A DNA stretch of 64,000 nucleotides. It comes from Gemmatales bacterium. Lineage in GTDB: Bacteria; Planctomycetota; Planctomycetia; Gemmatales; HRBIN36. Below are positions 9,346 to 17,795 of this stretch, piece by piece (position 1 is the first letter of the stretch; each line of letters opens with the position of its first letter). Where the stretch lies: NCBI GenBank assembly GCA_025060195.1, contig JANXCQ010000001.1:192352-256351 (forward strand), given 5' to 3'. A program made the translations under genes and the position numbers. The notes under the pieces were generated by a model. It saw nothing but the letters and a program-made list of their open reading frames with translations. It was not told where the DNA came from and ran no database searches.

Positions 9346-9841
9346 TGAGCTCCGATGGGTTGTCGCGGAAGGTGCCACGACGGTCGCGTACATGCTTATG
9401 ACATTTCACACAGGTCAGGGTCAGGTCCATATAGTGCAAGGTGGCGCCGTCCAAGTTCTTTTCACGTGCCTTACTGGCTAGTTCGCCAGCGATCCGCCGA
9501 AACTCGTTGCTGTGCAGTTCGTATTCCGGCGTGGGCAAGACGCGGAAGGAAGCCTGCCGACTGATAAAAATGAGGGTTTCCGCATTTGTCACGATCGTGT
9601 CAAACTGGGCCAGGGCCAGGCCTTCGAGAATTTTTTGCGCCGCTTCCATCTTGCGTTTCATCAACTGAGCCAATTGCTCGTCCGATTTATTTTGGGCTTG
9701 AGCCAAGTTAACGGGCAGGAAGCAAGGACACCCTTCGCCAAGGCTCACGTACGACCAGCTAAGAGAGCACAGGAAAACCACTCCTCCGATGAGCCAACTA
9801 TGTCGTCGCAGTTGCTCCAGCGTCCTGTGCCTGTGCGTCAT
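9302..9841 (-). CDS. Small exported monoheme cytochrome c-like protein
   Basis: This 179-residue protein has AAGGAG seven bases before its ATG. A hydrophobic stretch at about residues 15-35 looks like a signal peptide or anchor. A long helical region follows. One heme-binding site, CVKCHK, sits near residue 144 and is followed by a short tail. A late single CxxCH after a helical stretch recalls cytochrome c'/cytochrome b562-like helical folds, in which the heme motif is in the last helix. A Met ligand cannot be assigned safely. It lies directly upstream of, and overlaps, the MscS gene. The role in electron transfer is inferred from the heme motif only. Confidence 0.75.
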   Translation of the reverse strand: MTHRHRTLEQLRRHSWLIGGVVFLCSLSWSYVSLGEGCPCFLPVNLAQAQNKSDEQLAQLMKRKMEAAQKILEGLALAQFDTIVTNAETLIFISRQASFRVLPTPEYELHSNEFRRIAGELASKAREKNLDGATLHYMDLTLTCVKCHKHVRDRRGTFRDNPSELNALAGQTDFLPRIP

Positions 9842-10084
9842 AGCTTTGCTCCTTATTCACTTTGGAAGCGTAGCTGAAAAGCGTACCGTCGCTATTGCAG
9901 ATTAGTGTAGCAATCCCGATAGGCAGAGTCCCCGCTGGAAAACACGCATTAACCTGGTTAGATCTAGAGACATCTATCGCGATTTACTCGGTAATTCTCC
10001 TGTCGAGACCACGTATGCGGGCTTTTTACAGCCGTGAACAATCTTCACAATAGGCGGCATCCGCCCCGGAATAGGAGGATACTT

Positions 10085-12253
10085 ATGCGTAAGCTCGGCA
10101 TGGTCGGTGGGCTGAGTTGTGCACTGTGCGTAACTTTGTTGCCCATGCTGGCCCAGGAAAAAGAAGCCCAGGCGATTCACCGCGTTTTGGATGGCAAGAC
10201 CTTGCCTAAAGACAGTCGGCTCGGCAAACCGCGGGACTACAACACGACGACGCGGTTCACCGTGCCGCCCACTCGCGAAGCCTGGGAAAACCGGACTCAA
10301 GAGTTGCGGGAGCAAGTGATGGTAGCCCTGGGCTTATGGCCGATGCCCGACCGTACCCCGCTCAACGCTGTTATTCATAGTCCCATCGACCGCGACGAGT
10401 ATACGGTGTGGAAGGTGTATTTCGAAAGTCTGCCGGGCCATTACGTCACTGGCAATCTCTACCGGCCGAAACCGAAGCCGAATGCTCGGCAACGCTTCGC
10501 GGGCGTGCTTTGTCCACACGGTCACTGGCGTAACGGCCGCTTCTACGAGGCCAGCGATCAGGAAGTGAAACAGCAAATAGCCAGTGGAGCCGAGAAAACG
10601 GAGTCGGGGGCACGGTATCCGTTGCAAGCGCGATGCGCTATGCTGGCGCGCATGGGTTGCGTCGTGTTCCATTATGACATGGTGGGCTACGCGGATTCCC
10701 GTGCTCTCGGCCACGCGGGAGGCAATTTCGCCCGCGGCGCCGAGGCAGAAACCCAATTGCGTCTGCAAAGCCTCATGGGCTTGCAAACGTGGAACAGTAT
10801 TCGTGCGCTGGACTTCCTGTCCAGCTTGGCGCCTGAGGTGGACACCCAGCGCATTGGAGTAACGGGAGCAAGTGGCGGCGGCACCCAGACCTTCATTCTG
10901 TGCGCCGTGGATGACCGTGTTCAAGTGGCCTTCCCTGCCGTCATGGTGTCCATGAACATGCAAGGCGGTTGCGAATGCGAGAATGCCTCGTTGCTGCGCA
11001 TCGGTACCAATAATGTTGAGATTGCGGCGCTGTTCGCACCAAAAGCGTTGGCGATGACTGGTGCCGACGACTGGACGCGCGACATTGAAAAAGTGGGTCT
11101 GCCAGAACTGAAACGCATTTATGGTTTTTACAACGCTGAGGAACTCGTAGCCGCAAAATATTTCCCCTTCCCTCATAATTACAACCAAGTTAGTCGGGAA
11201 ATGATGTATAACTGGTTCAATAAGCACCTGAAACTTGGCTACCCAGAACCGGTGGTGGAAAAGCCATTCCAGCCAATCCCGCCGAAAGAACTTAGCGTCT
11301 TCGACGAGAAGCATCCGCCACCGAAGGATGCGAAAGATGCCGTCGCGCTGCGCCAATACCTCAGCGAGACAAGCGACCGACAAATGGAAGAATTAACTCG
11401 CGACGTGCAGAAATATCGCCACATTGTACGAACGGCGCTACGAGTGATGGTGCAAGACCGTTGGCCCATCGCGCACGAAGGAAAACCACAGACCGTAGCG
11501 CCAGTGGAGGGGACGGTGCAAAAGGTCGAACGGGACGGTTACACGCTCTATAAGGGATTACTTGCCCGCACAGCCCGACCTGATGTCCAATTGCCAGCGC
11601 TGGGGCTCGTGCCTGATGATTGGAATGGTCACGTCTGCGTTTGGATTCATCCGGAGGGCAAGGCGAGCTTATTCGACGCGCAAGGCCAACCGACAGTCGA
11701 GGTGCGTCAGTTACTCAAGAGTGGTGTATTAGTGCTTTCGGGAGACGTCTTCTTGACCGGTGAATACCATCAGCCTGATAAGCCGACGCCTTTGCCTCAA
11801 GTCAATCCGTCCTATGCGGGTTATACTTTCTGCTATAATCCCAGTGTCTTTGCCTGCCGAGTGCAAGACATGCTCACGCTCTTGGCGTATGCGGGGCAAG
11901 TGGCTCGCGAAAGGCAGGGCGAAGTTTGGTTAGTCGCGTTTGACAAATTGGGGCCATGCGCACTATTGGCGCGGTGCTTAGCTGACGGCGCTGTTACACG
12001 TTGCGCCATCGATTTAGCTGGTTTCGATTTCCATCAGATCAAATCTGTCCAAGACGAAATGCTGCTTCCTGGAGGTCTGAAATATGGTGGCCTATTTGGT
12101 TTTGTGCCGCTATGTACCCGAGGGGCCACCATGCTTTTTCAACCATCTCAGCAAAGTAAAACTGAGCGCGTTCGCTTGGCTCAAGGCGTCGCCGTCGTAA
12201 AACAACCTCCACGTCGGCAAGACTTGGTAGACGCCCTATTACAAAATAAGTGA
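10085..12253 (+). CDS. Secreted alpha/beta hydrolase (acetyl xylan esterase-like)
   Basis: The ATG at 10085 is preceded by a perfect AGGAGG six bases upstream, giving 722 residues; an earlier GTG frame start at 10034 is not needed. The N-terminus (MRKLGMVGGLSCALCVTLLP) is a signal peptide. The hydrolase core contains the nucleophile elbow GVTGASGGGTQTF (Ser about residue 264), an acid-region segment around MTGADDWT, and a candidate catalytic His in FPHNYNQ before MYNWFNKHL. This order (nucleophile, Asp, His) is typical of dienelactone hydrolase/acetyl esterase-like proteins that are numerous in Planctomycetota. A second half of about 330 residues has a hydrolase-like layout without an obvious nucleophile. 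The substrate is unknown; esters on polysaccharides are a guess. Confidence 0.8.
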   Translation: MRKLGMVGGLSCALCVTLLPMLAQEKEAQAIHRVLDGKTLPKDSRLGKPRDYNTTTRFTVPPTREAWENRTQELREQVMVALGLWPMPDRTPLNAVIHSPIDRDEYTVWKVYFESLPGHYVTGNLYRPKPKPNARQRFAGVLCPHGHWRNGRFYEASDQEVKQQIASGAEKTESGARYPLQARCAMLARMGCVVFHYDMVGYADSRALGHAGGNFARGAEAETQLRLQSLMGLQTWNSIRALDFLSSLAPEVDTQRIGVTGASGGGTQTFILCAVDDRVQVAFPAVMVSMNMQGGCECENASLLRIGTNNVEIAALFAPKALAMTGADDWTRDIEKVGLPELKRIYGFYNAEELVAAKYFPFPHNYNQVSREMMYNWFNKHLKLGYPEPVVEKPFQPIPPKELSVFDEKHPPPKDAKDAVALRQYLSETSDRQMEELTRDVQKYRHIVRTALRVMVQDRWPIAHEGKPQTVAPVEGTVQKVERDGYTLYKGLLARTARPDVQLPALGLVPDDWNGHVCVWIHPEGKASLFDAQGQPTVEVRQLLKSGVLVLSGDVFLTGEYHQPDKPTPLPQVNPSYAGYTFCYNPSVFACRVQDMLTLLAYAGQVARERQGEVWLVAFDKLGPCALLARCLADGAVTRCAIDLAGFDFHQIKSVQDEMLLPGGLKYGGLFGFVPLCTRGATMLFQPSQQSKTERVRLAQGVAVVKQPPRRQDLVDALLQNK

Positions 12254-12309
12254 TGGTAGCTTTGTTACAATCGGAAGCGGGTAAACTTCATAATGCCTGT
12301 GGTCGGAGC

Positions 12310-12321
12310 GCTTCGCGAAGC
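12310..12321. repeat. 12-bp perfect palindrome between convergent genes
   Basis: GCTTCGCGAAGC lies 57 bases after the hydrolase stop and 122 bases before the convergent flavoprotein stop. It could form a short hairpin, but no T-tract follows on either strand. Confidence 0.25.
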
Positions 12322-12442
12322 ACGGCTGTTCTTAGGGTGAATTACCAGCGCAGTTACTAACCCCGCCATCCAAACCCAGCAAGTAGCCATCAATTGAACC
12401 CTACCTCATCCGGGCGCCGATCGTGTGCGTCTGACCTCAGTG

Positions 12443-13672
12443 CTACCGTTGGCCCACTAGTCCCTCTTGCTGTAACAGAGACAAAACCATTTCAATCTGG
12501 GCGAAACCGGTCTGTAAGAGAAATGCCGAATTTCGTCCATAACTTTTTGCGCCGAGAATGAAGAAATTTGGCTCAGGGTTACGTAAGGTATCGACGCCGA
12601 CCGTAGGGGCTTGTAAACAGTCGCCCCCCATCTGTAGTAAGGCGGCAGACAAGCGCATTGGCCCGAGCGTAGCGTAACACTCGTGAATCTGCAACTCCCG
12701 ATATAGCTCATAGTCGGGACTATAACCGACATGAGCGACAAGGCGTTCCACCTCCCAAGTTCGTGTTTTCCCTTGAACCCGCGCCCGCACACGGAAACCT
12801 TTGTCTGGCCCTAAGAACTCGACCGACTGCACATGTGCCTGGGGCACATGTTCGACATTCCCCTCACCCCGCGCGGCTAAACGATTCGCTTGCTGCGCCA
12901 GACGATCTCGTTCCACCAGGGGGTCGTGGGGGAATCGCCGTATCGGAGGGCCATCGCGGCGCGTCAGCCACACCGTCCATGTTGCCGGTTCTTGCTCCGC
13001 CAATTGGGCCAAGGCACACACCGCTGTCGCTGCACTGTAACCTGAGCCCACGACCATCACCGTTCGACCGCGATAGTGCTCGGCTCGCGTACCGGTAATG
13101 TCTTCAAGCGTGTACCGAATCTGACCTTGTGCCCCCATCTCTCCCAACGCAGGGATTCCCCCCTCCCCTAGCCACCGATGCTGAGCGTACGTCCCTGAGC
13201 AATCCAGCACCACATCCGCTTCCTCGATAATCTCCTGATCTCCCTGTCGTACTAGCAGACGGAAACAGGCCGAGCCTCGCTGTCGACCGCCGGGCAAATC
13301 CTCTTTCAGAAACTGACTTCGACCTACCCGCAACACCTGGGTGTTCGTTTGTATACAATCACGCAGCCAATGCGTGCGGGCCAGCGGCTCTAGATAGCAA
13401 CTGACGTATTCATGACCAGTGATACATTGCTGTGGCTCTGGAAAGCTATGATGGCAGTTCTCTTCTCGAATTGCCAAAATCCCCGCAGACGTGCTGTTCA
13501 TGCCAAACGGACTGAACATGGTTACATGTCCCCATTGACGAACATGCTCGGCAATGCGCCCCTTTTCAAAGACTCTCACTTGTGCTCCCCACTGCCGTAA
13601 TCGCAGTGCAGCCTCCAAGCCGATCGGGCCGGCTCCAATAATCGCCACTCGGATTGGCCGTTTGCTTGCCAT
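12443..13672 (-). CDS. FAD-dependent oxidoreductase with two dinucleotide-binding folds
   Basis: The 409-residue protein begins with an FAD-binding Rossmann motif (VAIIGAGPIGLEAALRLRQW, residues about 8-27) ending in an acidic residue (VFEKG), and has a second NAD(P)-binding motif, VMVVGSGYSAATAV, at about 206-219. This two-dinucleotide layout is that of the class B flavin monooxygenase/thioredoxin-reductase-like group. There is no CxxC redox pair, so a disulfide reductase is unlikely. The C-terminal part has NFFILGAKSYGRNSAFLLQTG, the usual FAD-contact end segment. No partner gene is adjacent: it is transcribed divergently from coaE with about 90 bases between the two starts. The substrate cannot be predicted. 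Confidence 0.75.
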   Translation of the reverse strand: MASKRPIRVAIIGAGPIGLEAALRLRQWGAQVRVFEKGRIAEHVRQWGHVTMFSPFGMNSTSAGILAIREENCHHSFPEPQQCITGHEYVSCYLEPLARTHWLRDCIQTNTQVLRVGRSQFLKEDLPGGRQRGSACFRLLVRQGDQEIIEEADVVLDCSGTYAQHRWLGEGGIPALGEMGAQGQIRYTLEDITGTRAEHYRGRTVMVVGSGYSAATAVCALAQLAEQEPATWTVWLTRRDGPPIRRFPHDPLVERDRLAQQANRLAARGEGNVEHVPQAHVQSVEFLGPDKGFRVRARVQGKTRTWEVERLVAHVGYSPDYELYRELQIHECYATLGPMRLSAALLQMGGDCLQAPTVGVDTLRNPEPNFFILGAKSYGRNSAFLLQTGFAQIEMVLSLLQQEGLVGQR

Positions 13673-13764
13673 TGCCTCATTACCTTGAGCTCGATATACG
13701 CCCGCGCCTGAGTTATCCTATAGCTACAATAGCTTGTCGCCGCTTCTTGGCCTATTGGGATGCT

Positions 13765-14394
13765 ATGACAACGGAACGGGCGCGGAAGAAAAAACTGGTC
13801 ATTGGTCTGGTGGGTGGCATCGGCAGCGGCAAGAGTTTCGTAGCCCATTTACTTGGTCGCATGGGAGGCTACGTTATTGAGGCCGACAAACTCGGTCATG
13901 CTGCTCTCTGCCAACCTCAGCTGCGTGAGCAAATCGTCCATCATTTCGGCAAGCAAGTCCTGAACGACCGCGGGGAAATCGACCGTAGGTGCCTAGCAGC
14001 CATCGTTTTTTCTCAACCCCAAAAGCGCAGCATCTTGGAAGCAATAGTTCATCCCTATATTGGCCAGCGCATTCAGGAGGAACTTGCCCACGCTCAGGCT
14101 GATCCCAAAAGTCGATTCATTGTCCTCGATGCTGCTTTACTGTTAGAAGCAGGTTGGGATCACGTCTGCGACAAGATACTTTTCATCGAAGCGCCACCTG
14201 AGTTACGCCAACAACGCACCCAACAGAGCCGCGGTTGGTCATACGCAGAATGGCAGGCTCGCGAAGCGGCTCAATGGCCTATTGAACGCAAGCGCGCCTC
14301 AGCCGATGCTGTGCTACCGAATACCGCCGACGAACAATCCTTACGAATCCATTTACAAGATCTCCTAACCAACTGGTTAGGGGGCAGCTCGTAG
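13765..14394 (+). CDS. coaE: Dephospho-CoA kinase
   Basis: CoaE phosphorylates the ribose 3'-hydroxyl of dephospho-CoA, the last step of coenzyme A synthesis. The protein has the P-loop GLVGGIGSGKS at residues 14-24, the nearby YVIEADKLGHAAL segment (family DAD/DxL motif), IVHPYI in the middle and the lid region LRQQRTQQSRGWS. The chosen ATG gives 209 residues, the family's usual size. The open frame continues upstream to 13654, but that would overlap the divergent flavoprotein start. It is followed by rho on the same strand after a gap of about 260 bases. Confidence 0.93.
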   Translation: MTTERARKKKLVIGLVGGIGSGKSFVAHLLGRMGGYVIEADKLGHAALCQPQLREQIVHHFGKQVLNDRGEIDRRCLAAIVFSQPQKRSILEAIVHPYIGQRIQEELAHAQADPKSRFIVLDAALLLEAGWDHVCDKILFIEAPPELRQQRTQQSRGWSYAEWQAREAAQWPIERKRASADAVLPNTADEQSLRIHLQDLLTNWLGGSS

Positions 14395-14655
14395 GCCCCT
14401 TGCCAATCCCTGAGGCGAGTAGCATATAATCAGCAGGCGACGACTCGGCTTTCCCGGCAGCCGATCATCGTCAGACGGGCCTGACCGGGATGAAACATAC
14501 TTGCCGTTGCCTTACGCGTCACGCCTCCTGCACATCCAGGAGCATATCCTTCGATTACTGGTGACGAGTGGGAATTGTAGCTTGCGTCTGTCAGAGGCAA
14601 GTAAATGTCTCTAGACGACTTGCAGGCTGTAATTTCTACTCGAAGGAGTCCGAAT

Positions 14656-16422
14656 ATGCCGGAACCACGTACCCGTAGGGAATCCAACCGCGCTCGCCAG
14701 GCCCGCACGAAGTCTGCTACTGAACCGGGCGTGGCTAGCGTTACCAATTTACAAAATCCCTCAGCAATTGATCTCAGTGCGGCTTCGAAAACTGCCGCCG
14801 ATACAGCGCTGACCAAGACCCGCAGCGACAATACTGCGTCCGAGCCGCTGCAACAGAACACGAATTCTCCTGACACTTCGGATAGTGCGTCGGCCGGGCA
14901 ACCGACAGAACCAGTCTTTTCGGATTCCTCACTGAGCAGCGAACAAGCGAATGCCAAAATAACTGGTAGTCCGTCGCCTGAGCTGTGTCAAGGTTCTGAT
15001 CTGGTCTCCGCCAGTGGTTTGCCGGCGTCAACAGACACTGTTGATGCTTCGGCTTCCCCACTGACCCCTGCGACCGACCGGTCCTATGAAGACGACGATG
15101 ACGATTCTCCCTACGACCCAGAGTTGAGAGCTAAATACAACCTCATCAAGCGGGGGCAGAGCAAACTCTCCGAACTTCAAAAGATGACCATGCAACAGTT
15201 GCTCAAGTTAGCTAAGGAAGAGGGGGTTCCAGACTACGTAGGCCTGAAAAAGCAAGACCTGATTTTCCGCATCCTTCGACATCGTTGCGAAGTCAACGGG
15301 CTTATGTTTGGCGAAGGCACGCTGGAGGTTCTTCCCGATGGCTTCGGTTTCTTACGCAGCAGCGAGTGTAACTACCTGCCTGGGCCGGATGACATCTACG
15401 TTTCGCCGAGTCAAATCCGCCGCTTTGGTCTGCGGACCGGCGCGATCGTCGCCGGACATATTCGCCCACCTAAAGAAGCTGAGCGGTACTTTGCCCTACT
15501 GCGTGTCGACGCGATTAATTACCAAGACCCTGAGGTACTCGCGCAAAAGGTGTATTTCGACGACCTGACTCCCTTACATCCGCGCGAACGCATCCGCTTG
15601 GAAACTGAACCCGACGAACTGAGCATGCGCGTGATTGACCTAATTACGCCTATCGGGAAAGGACAGCGGGGGCTCATTGTCGCCCCGCCCCGCACTGGCA
15701 AAACCATCTTGCTCCAAAAAATCGCTAATGCCATCCTTGCTAACCATCCTGAGATTTATCTCATCGTACTGCTGATCGACGAACGGCCTGAAGAAGTTAC
15801 CGATATGGAACGCAATATTCCCAAAGGCCGCCAGTGTGAAATCATCCATTCCACTTTCGACGAACCTGCAGAGCGACACATTCAGGTGGCAGAGATCGTC
15901 CTAGAGAAAGCCAAACGCTTGGTGGAATACGGCAACGACGTGGTCATCCTACTCGATTCCATCACACGCCTGGCCCGGGCCTATAACACGCAAGCACCTC
16001 ATTCAGGAAAAATCCTCACCGGCGGCATCGAGGCCACTGCCCTACACAAACCAAAACGATTCTTTGGCGCGGCCCGATGCGTCGAGGAAGGTGGGAGCTT
16101 GACCATTCTGGCAACGGCACTCGTCGAAACGGGCAGCCGCATGGACGACGTTATCTTTGAAGAGTTTAAAGGCACGGGCAACATGGAAGTGCATCTCGAC
16201 CGTCAGCTGGCCGAACGGCGCATCTGGCCCGCCATCGACATCAATCGCTCCGGCACACGCAGAGAAGAGCTTCTCTTGGAACCCGAAGAATTACGCCGCG
16301 TTTATTTGCTCCGTAAAGTCCTGTCCGACCTGAATCCGGTCGAAGCCATGCAAGCGCTGCTAAGCCGCTTGGCTAAGACGAAAAGCAACGCCGAATTCCT
16401 CGCCTCCATGAACCTGGATTGA
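14656..16422 (+). CDS. rho: Transcription termination factor Rho with long N-terminal extension
   Basis: Rho is the hexameric RNA helicase that ends transcription. The ATG at 14656 has AAGGAG about nine bases upstream and is preferred to the ATG at 14605; it gives 588 residues. Residues 1-150 are an extra Ser/Thr/Asp-rich, low-complexity region absent from E. coli Rho, ending in an acidic DDDDD run. Then come the Rho N-domain helices ([16 protein letters not shown]), the RNA-binding cold-shock-like fold ([10 protein letters not shown]), the P-loop APPRTGKT (about 343-350), Walker [17 protein letters not shown], the Q-loop [21 protein letters not shown] region and the R-loop. All catalytic motifs are intact. 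N-terminal extensions of this sort are common in Planctomycetota and Actinobacteria and may affect RNA binding or phase behaviour. Confidence 0.96.
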   Translation: MPEPRTRRESNRARQARTKSATEPGVASVTNLQNPSAIDLSAASKTAADTALTKTRSDNTASEPLQQNTNSPDTSDSASAGQPTEPVFSDSSLSSEQANAKITGSPSPELCQGSDLVSASGLPASTDTVDASASPLTPATDRSYEDDDDDSPYDPELRAKYNLIKRGQSKLSELQKMTMQQLLKLAKEEGVPDYVGLKKQDLIFRILRHRCEVNGLMFGEGTLEVLPDGFGFLRSSECNYLPGPDDIYVSPSQIRRFGLRTGAIVAGHIRPPKEAERYFALLRVDAINYQDPEVLAQKVYFDDLTPLHPRERIRLETEPDELSMRVIDLITPIGKGQRGLIVAPPRTGKTILLQKIANAILANHPEIYLIVLLIDERPEEVTDMERNIPKGRQCEIIHSTFDEPAERHIQVAEIVLEKAKRLVEYGNDVVILLDSITRLARAYNTQAPHSGKILTGGIEATALHKPKRFFGAARCVEEGGSLTILATALVETGSRMDDVIFEEFKGTGNMEVHLDRQLAERRIWPAIDINRSGTRREELLLEPEELRRVYLLRKVLSDLNPVEAMQALLSRLAKTKSNAEFLASMNLD

Positions 16423-16454
16423 GCCCGGGATACACGCATTAACGAAGTCAACCT

Positions 16455-16940
16455 ATGGCCACTTATGAAGGAAAACTCATAAGCCCTCCCGCCGGACGTT
16501 TCGGCATTGTGGCCTCGCGGTTTAATTCCTTGGTAGTTGACCGACTCCTGATGGGAGCCCTAGAAACTTTCCGCAAGCAGGGCGTATCTGAAGACCGGCT
16601 GGACATTGTCTGGGTGCCTGGCTCTTGGGAAATGCCAGTTACTGCTAAGCGGCTCGCCGCCTCGGGACGCTACCTTGCGGTCATCTGCCTTAGTTGCATC
16701 TTACGGGGAGAAACCGATCACTACGAATATGTGGCCTCCCAAACAGCCGCGGGAGTCATGCAAGCATCTCTGGCCACAGGCGTGCCCATCATCTTCGGCG
16801 TACTTACTTGCGACACCCTGGAGCAGGCGTTCCATCGTGCCGGTGCCAAATCGGGAAATAAAGGCTGCGAGGCTGCCTTAGCCGCTCTGGAAATGGCTAA
16901 TTTGTTCAGCCAGCTAAACACGATTTGCAAAAATGATTAA
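16455..16940 (+). CDS. ribH: 6,7-dimethyl-8-ribityllumazine synthase
   Basis: RibH condenses the ribitylaminouracil intermediate with dihydroxybutanone phosphate in riboflavin synthesis. The 161 residues match the family length. Recognisable family segments are FGIVASRFNSLVVDRLLMGA near the start, VPGSWEMPVTAKRLA, the ILRGETDHYEYVA active-site region containing the catalytic His, and GVLTCDTLEQAFHRAG followed by KSGNKGCEAA. The gene follows rho by 32 bases and may be co-transcribed. Its TAA stop overlaps the start of the decayed DNA methylase at 16933. Confidence 0.95.
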   Translation: MATYEGKLISPPAGRFGIVASRFNSLVVDRLLMGALETFRKQGVSEDRLDIVWVPGSWEMPVTAKRLAASGRYLAVICLSCILRGETDHYEYVASQTAAGVMQASLATGVPIIFGVLTCDTLEQAFHRAGAKSGNKGCEAALAALEMANLFSQLNTICKND

Positions 16941-17795
16941 CAAACACTTGCCACGCTTTTTTCTCAAATCGGCGGTAGGCAGGGAACATACTACCTATCC
17001 CTTAGTCGCCTTTCGACCAGCTTATTTCCGCACCTATCACGAACCTTCTCTTGGCAGTGGTGCATTATTCCTTCACCTCTATCGTGAGAATCTCGTCTCG
17101 CAGGCCGTGTTATCCGACATCGATGCAGCACTTATCGATACCTAAACCGAAATCCGCGATTATGTAGCCCAGGTTATTGATTTACTCTAACAACATCCCT
17201 ACCCGAAAGAATTTTGTTACCATCTGCACGACCAAGACCCATTCTTCTTGAGCCTGCCTGAACTGGGCGCTCGCATGATACATGTAAGTAAGACGCGTTA
17301 TAATGGCCATTACCGGTTCAATGGCGCTGGCAAACACAATGTGCCCTTCCAACGCCATAAACGCCCGCGTTACTTCGACCCTGATAATGTCCTTGCCGTT
17401 TCTCACGCCTTCGCGATCTAACGCTATCGTATATCTCCTTGGAAACAATCTTAGTACGCGCTAGGCCAGGCAATTGGGTTTATCTCGCCCTTCCTTCCGT
17501 GCCTCTGTCCTGGACCGCCAACTTCACCGAGTATAGCCCGGAGGGCTTCCCTTACGCCCTACAGCGAAGGCTTCAAAAGGTTTGCTTGGAACTCTCACGG
17601 CGGAACATATAGATCATGCTATCTCATTCAGATACTCCCTACGTCCGCGCCCTATACTCATTGGCCCAGTTTTACTTGACCCAGGTTTCCGCGAGCCGAC
17701 CCATCACCTCTCAAAGCATTAAGCGGAACAAGATAACAGGAATCGTCGTCCCCGATTCTTCGAAAGCGCTTAGTCATCCCAGTATGTTCAGTTAG
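16933..17795 (+). pseudogene. Decayed D12-class DNA adenine N6-methyltransferase (Dam family)
   Basis: Conceptual translation across stops gives a recognisable full-length Dam-family protein of about 287 codons. Segments in order are YHEPSLGSGALFLHL (family YFEPFLGGGALFFHL), LSDIDAALIDT, then after a stop TEIRDYVAQVIDLL, then [10 protein letters not shown] followed by [11 protein letters not shown] (family 'FNGLYR.N..G.FNVPFGRYKNP'), ARPGNWVYLALPSVPLS (family 'GDFVYFDPPYVPLS'), TANFTEYSPEGF, and MLSHSDTPYVRALY (family 'MLSNSDTPFV'). Damage: in-frame TAA at 17143-17145 and 17188-17190, a frameshift near 17410-17425, TAG at 17610-17612, and the catalytic DPPY changed to ALPS. It cannot be functional. 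It starts inside the ribH stop region and is followed by a gene-free stretch, so this is an old relic of a methylation or restriction-modification system. Confidence 0.85.

Noticed and set aside
10334-11383. 349-codon minus-strand open frame opposite the secreted hydrolase
   Set aside because: It lies entirely within a gene with clear signal peptide and catalytic motifs, has no family features, and is explained by codon bias of the sense gene.
12310-12321. Palindrome as a strong terminator
   Set aside because: No T-tract on either strand; kept only as a low-confidence repeat.
16933-17145. 70-codon open frame after ribH as a small intact gene
   Set aside because: It is the N-terminal part of the broken DNA methylase, which continues past the stop.
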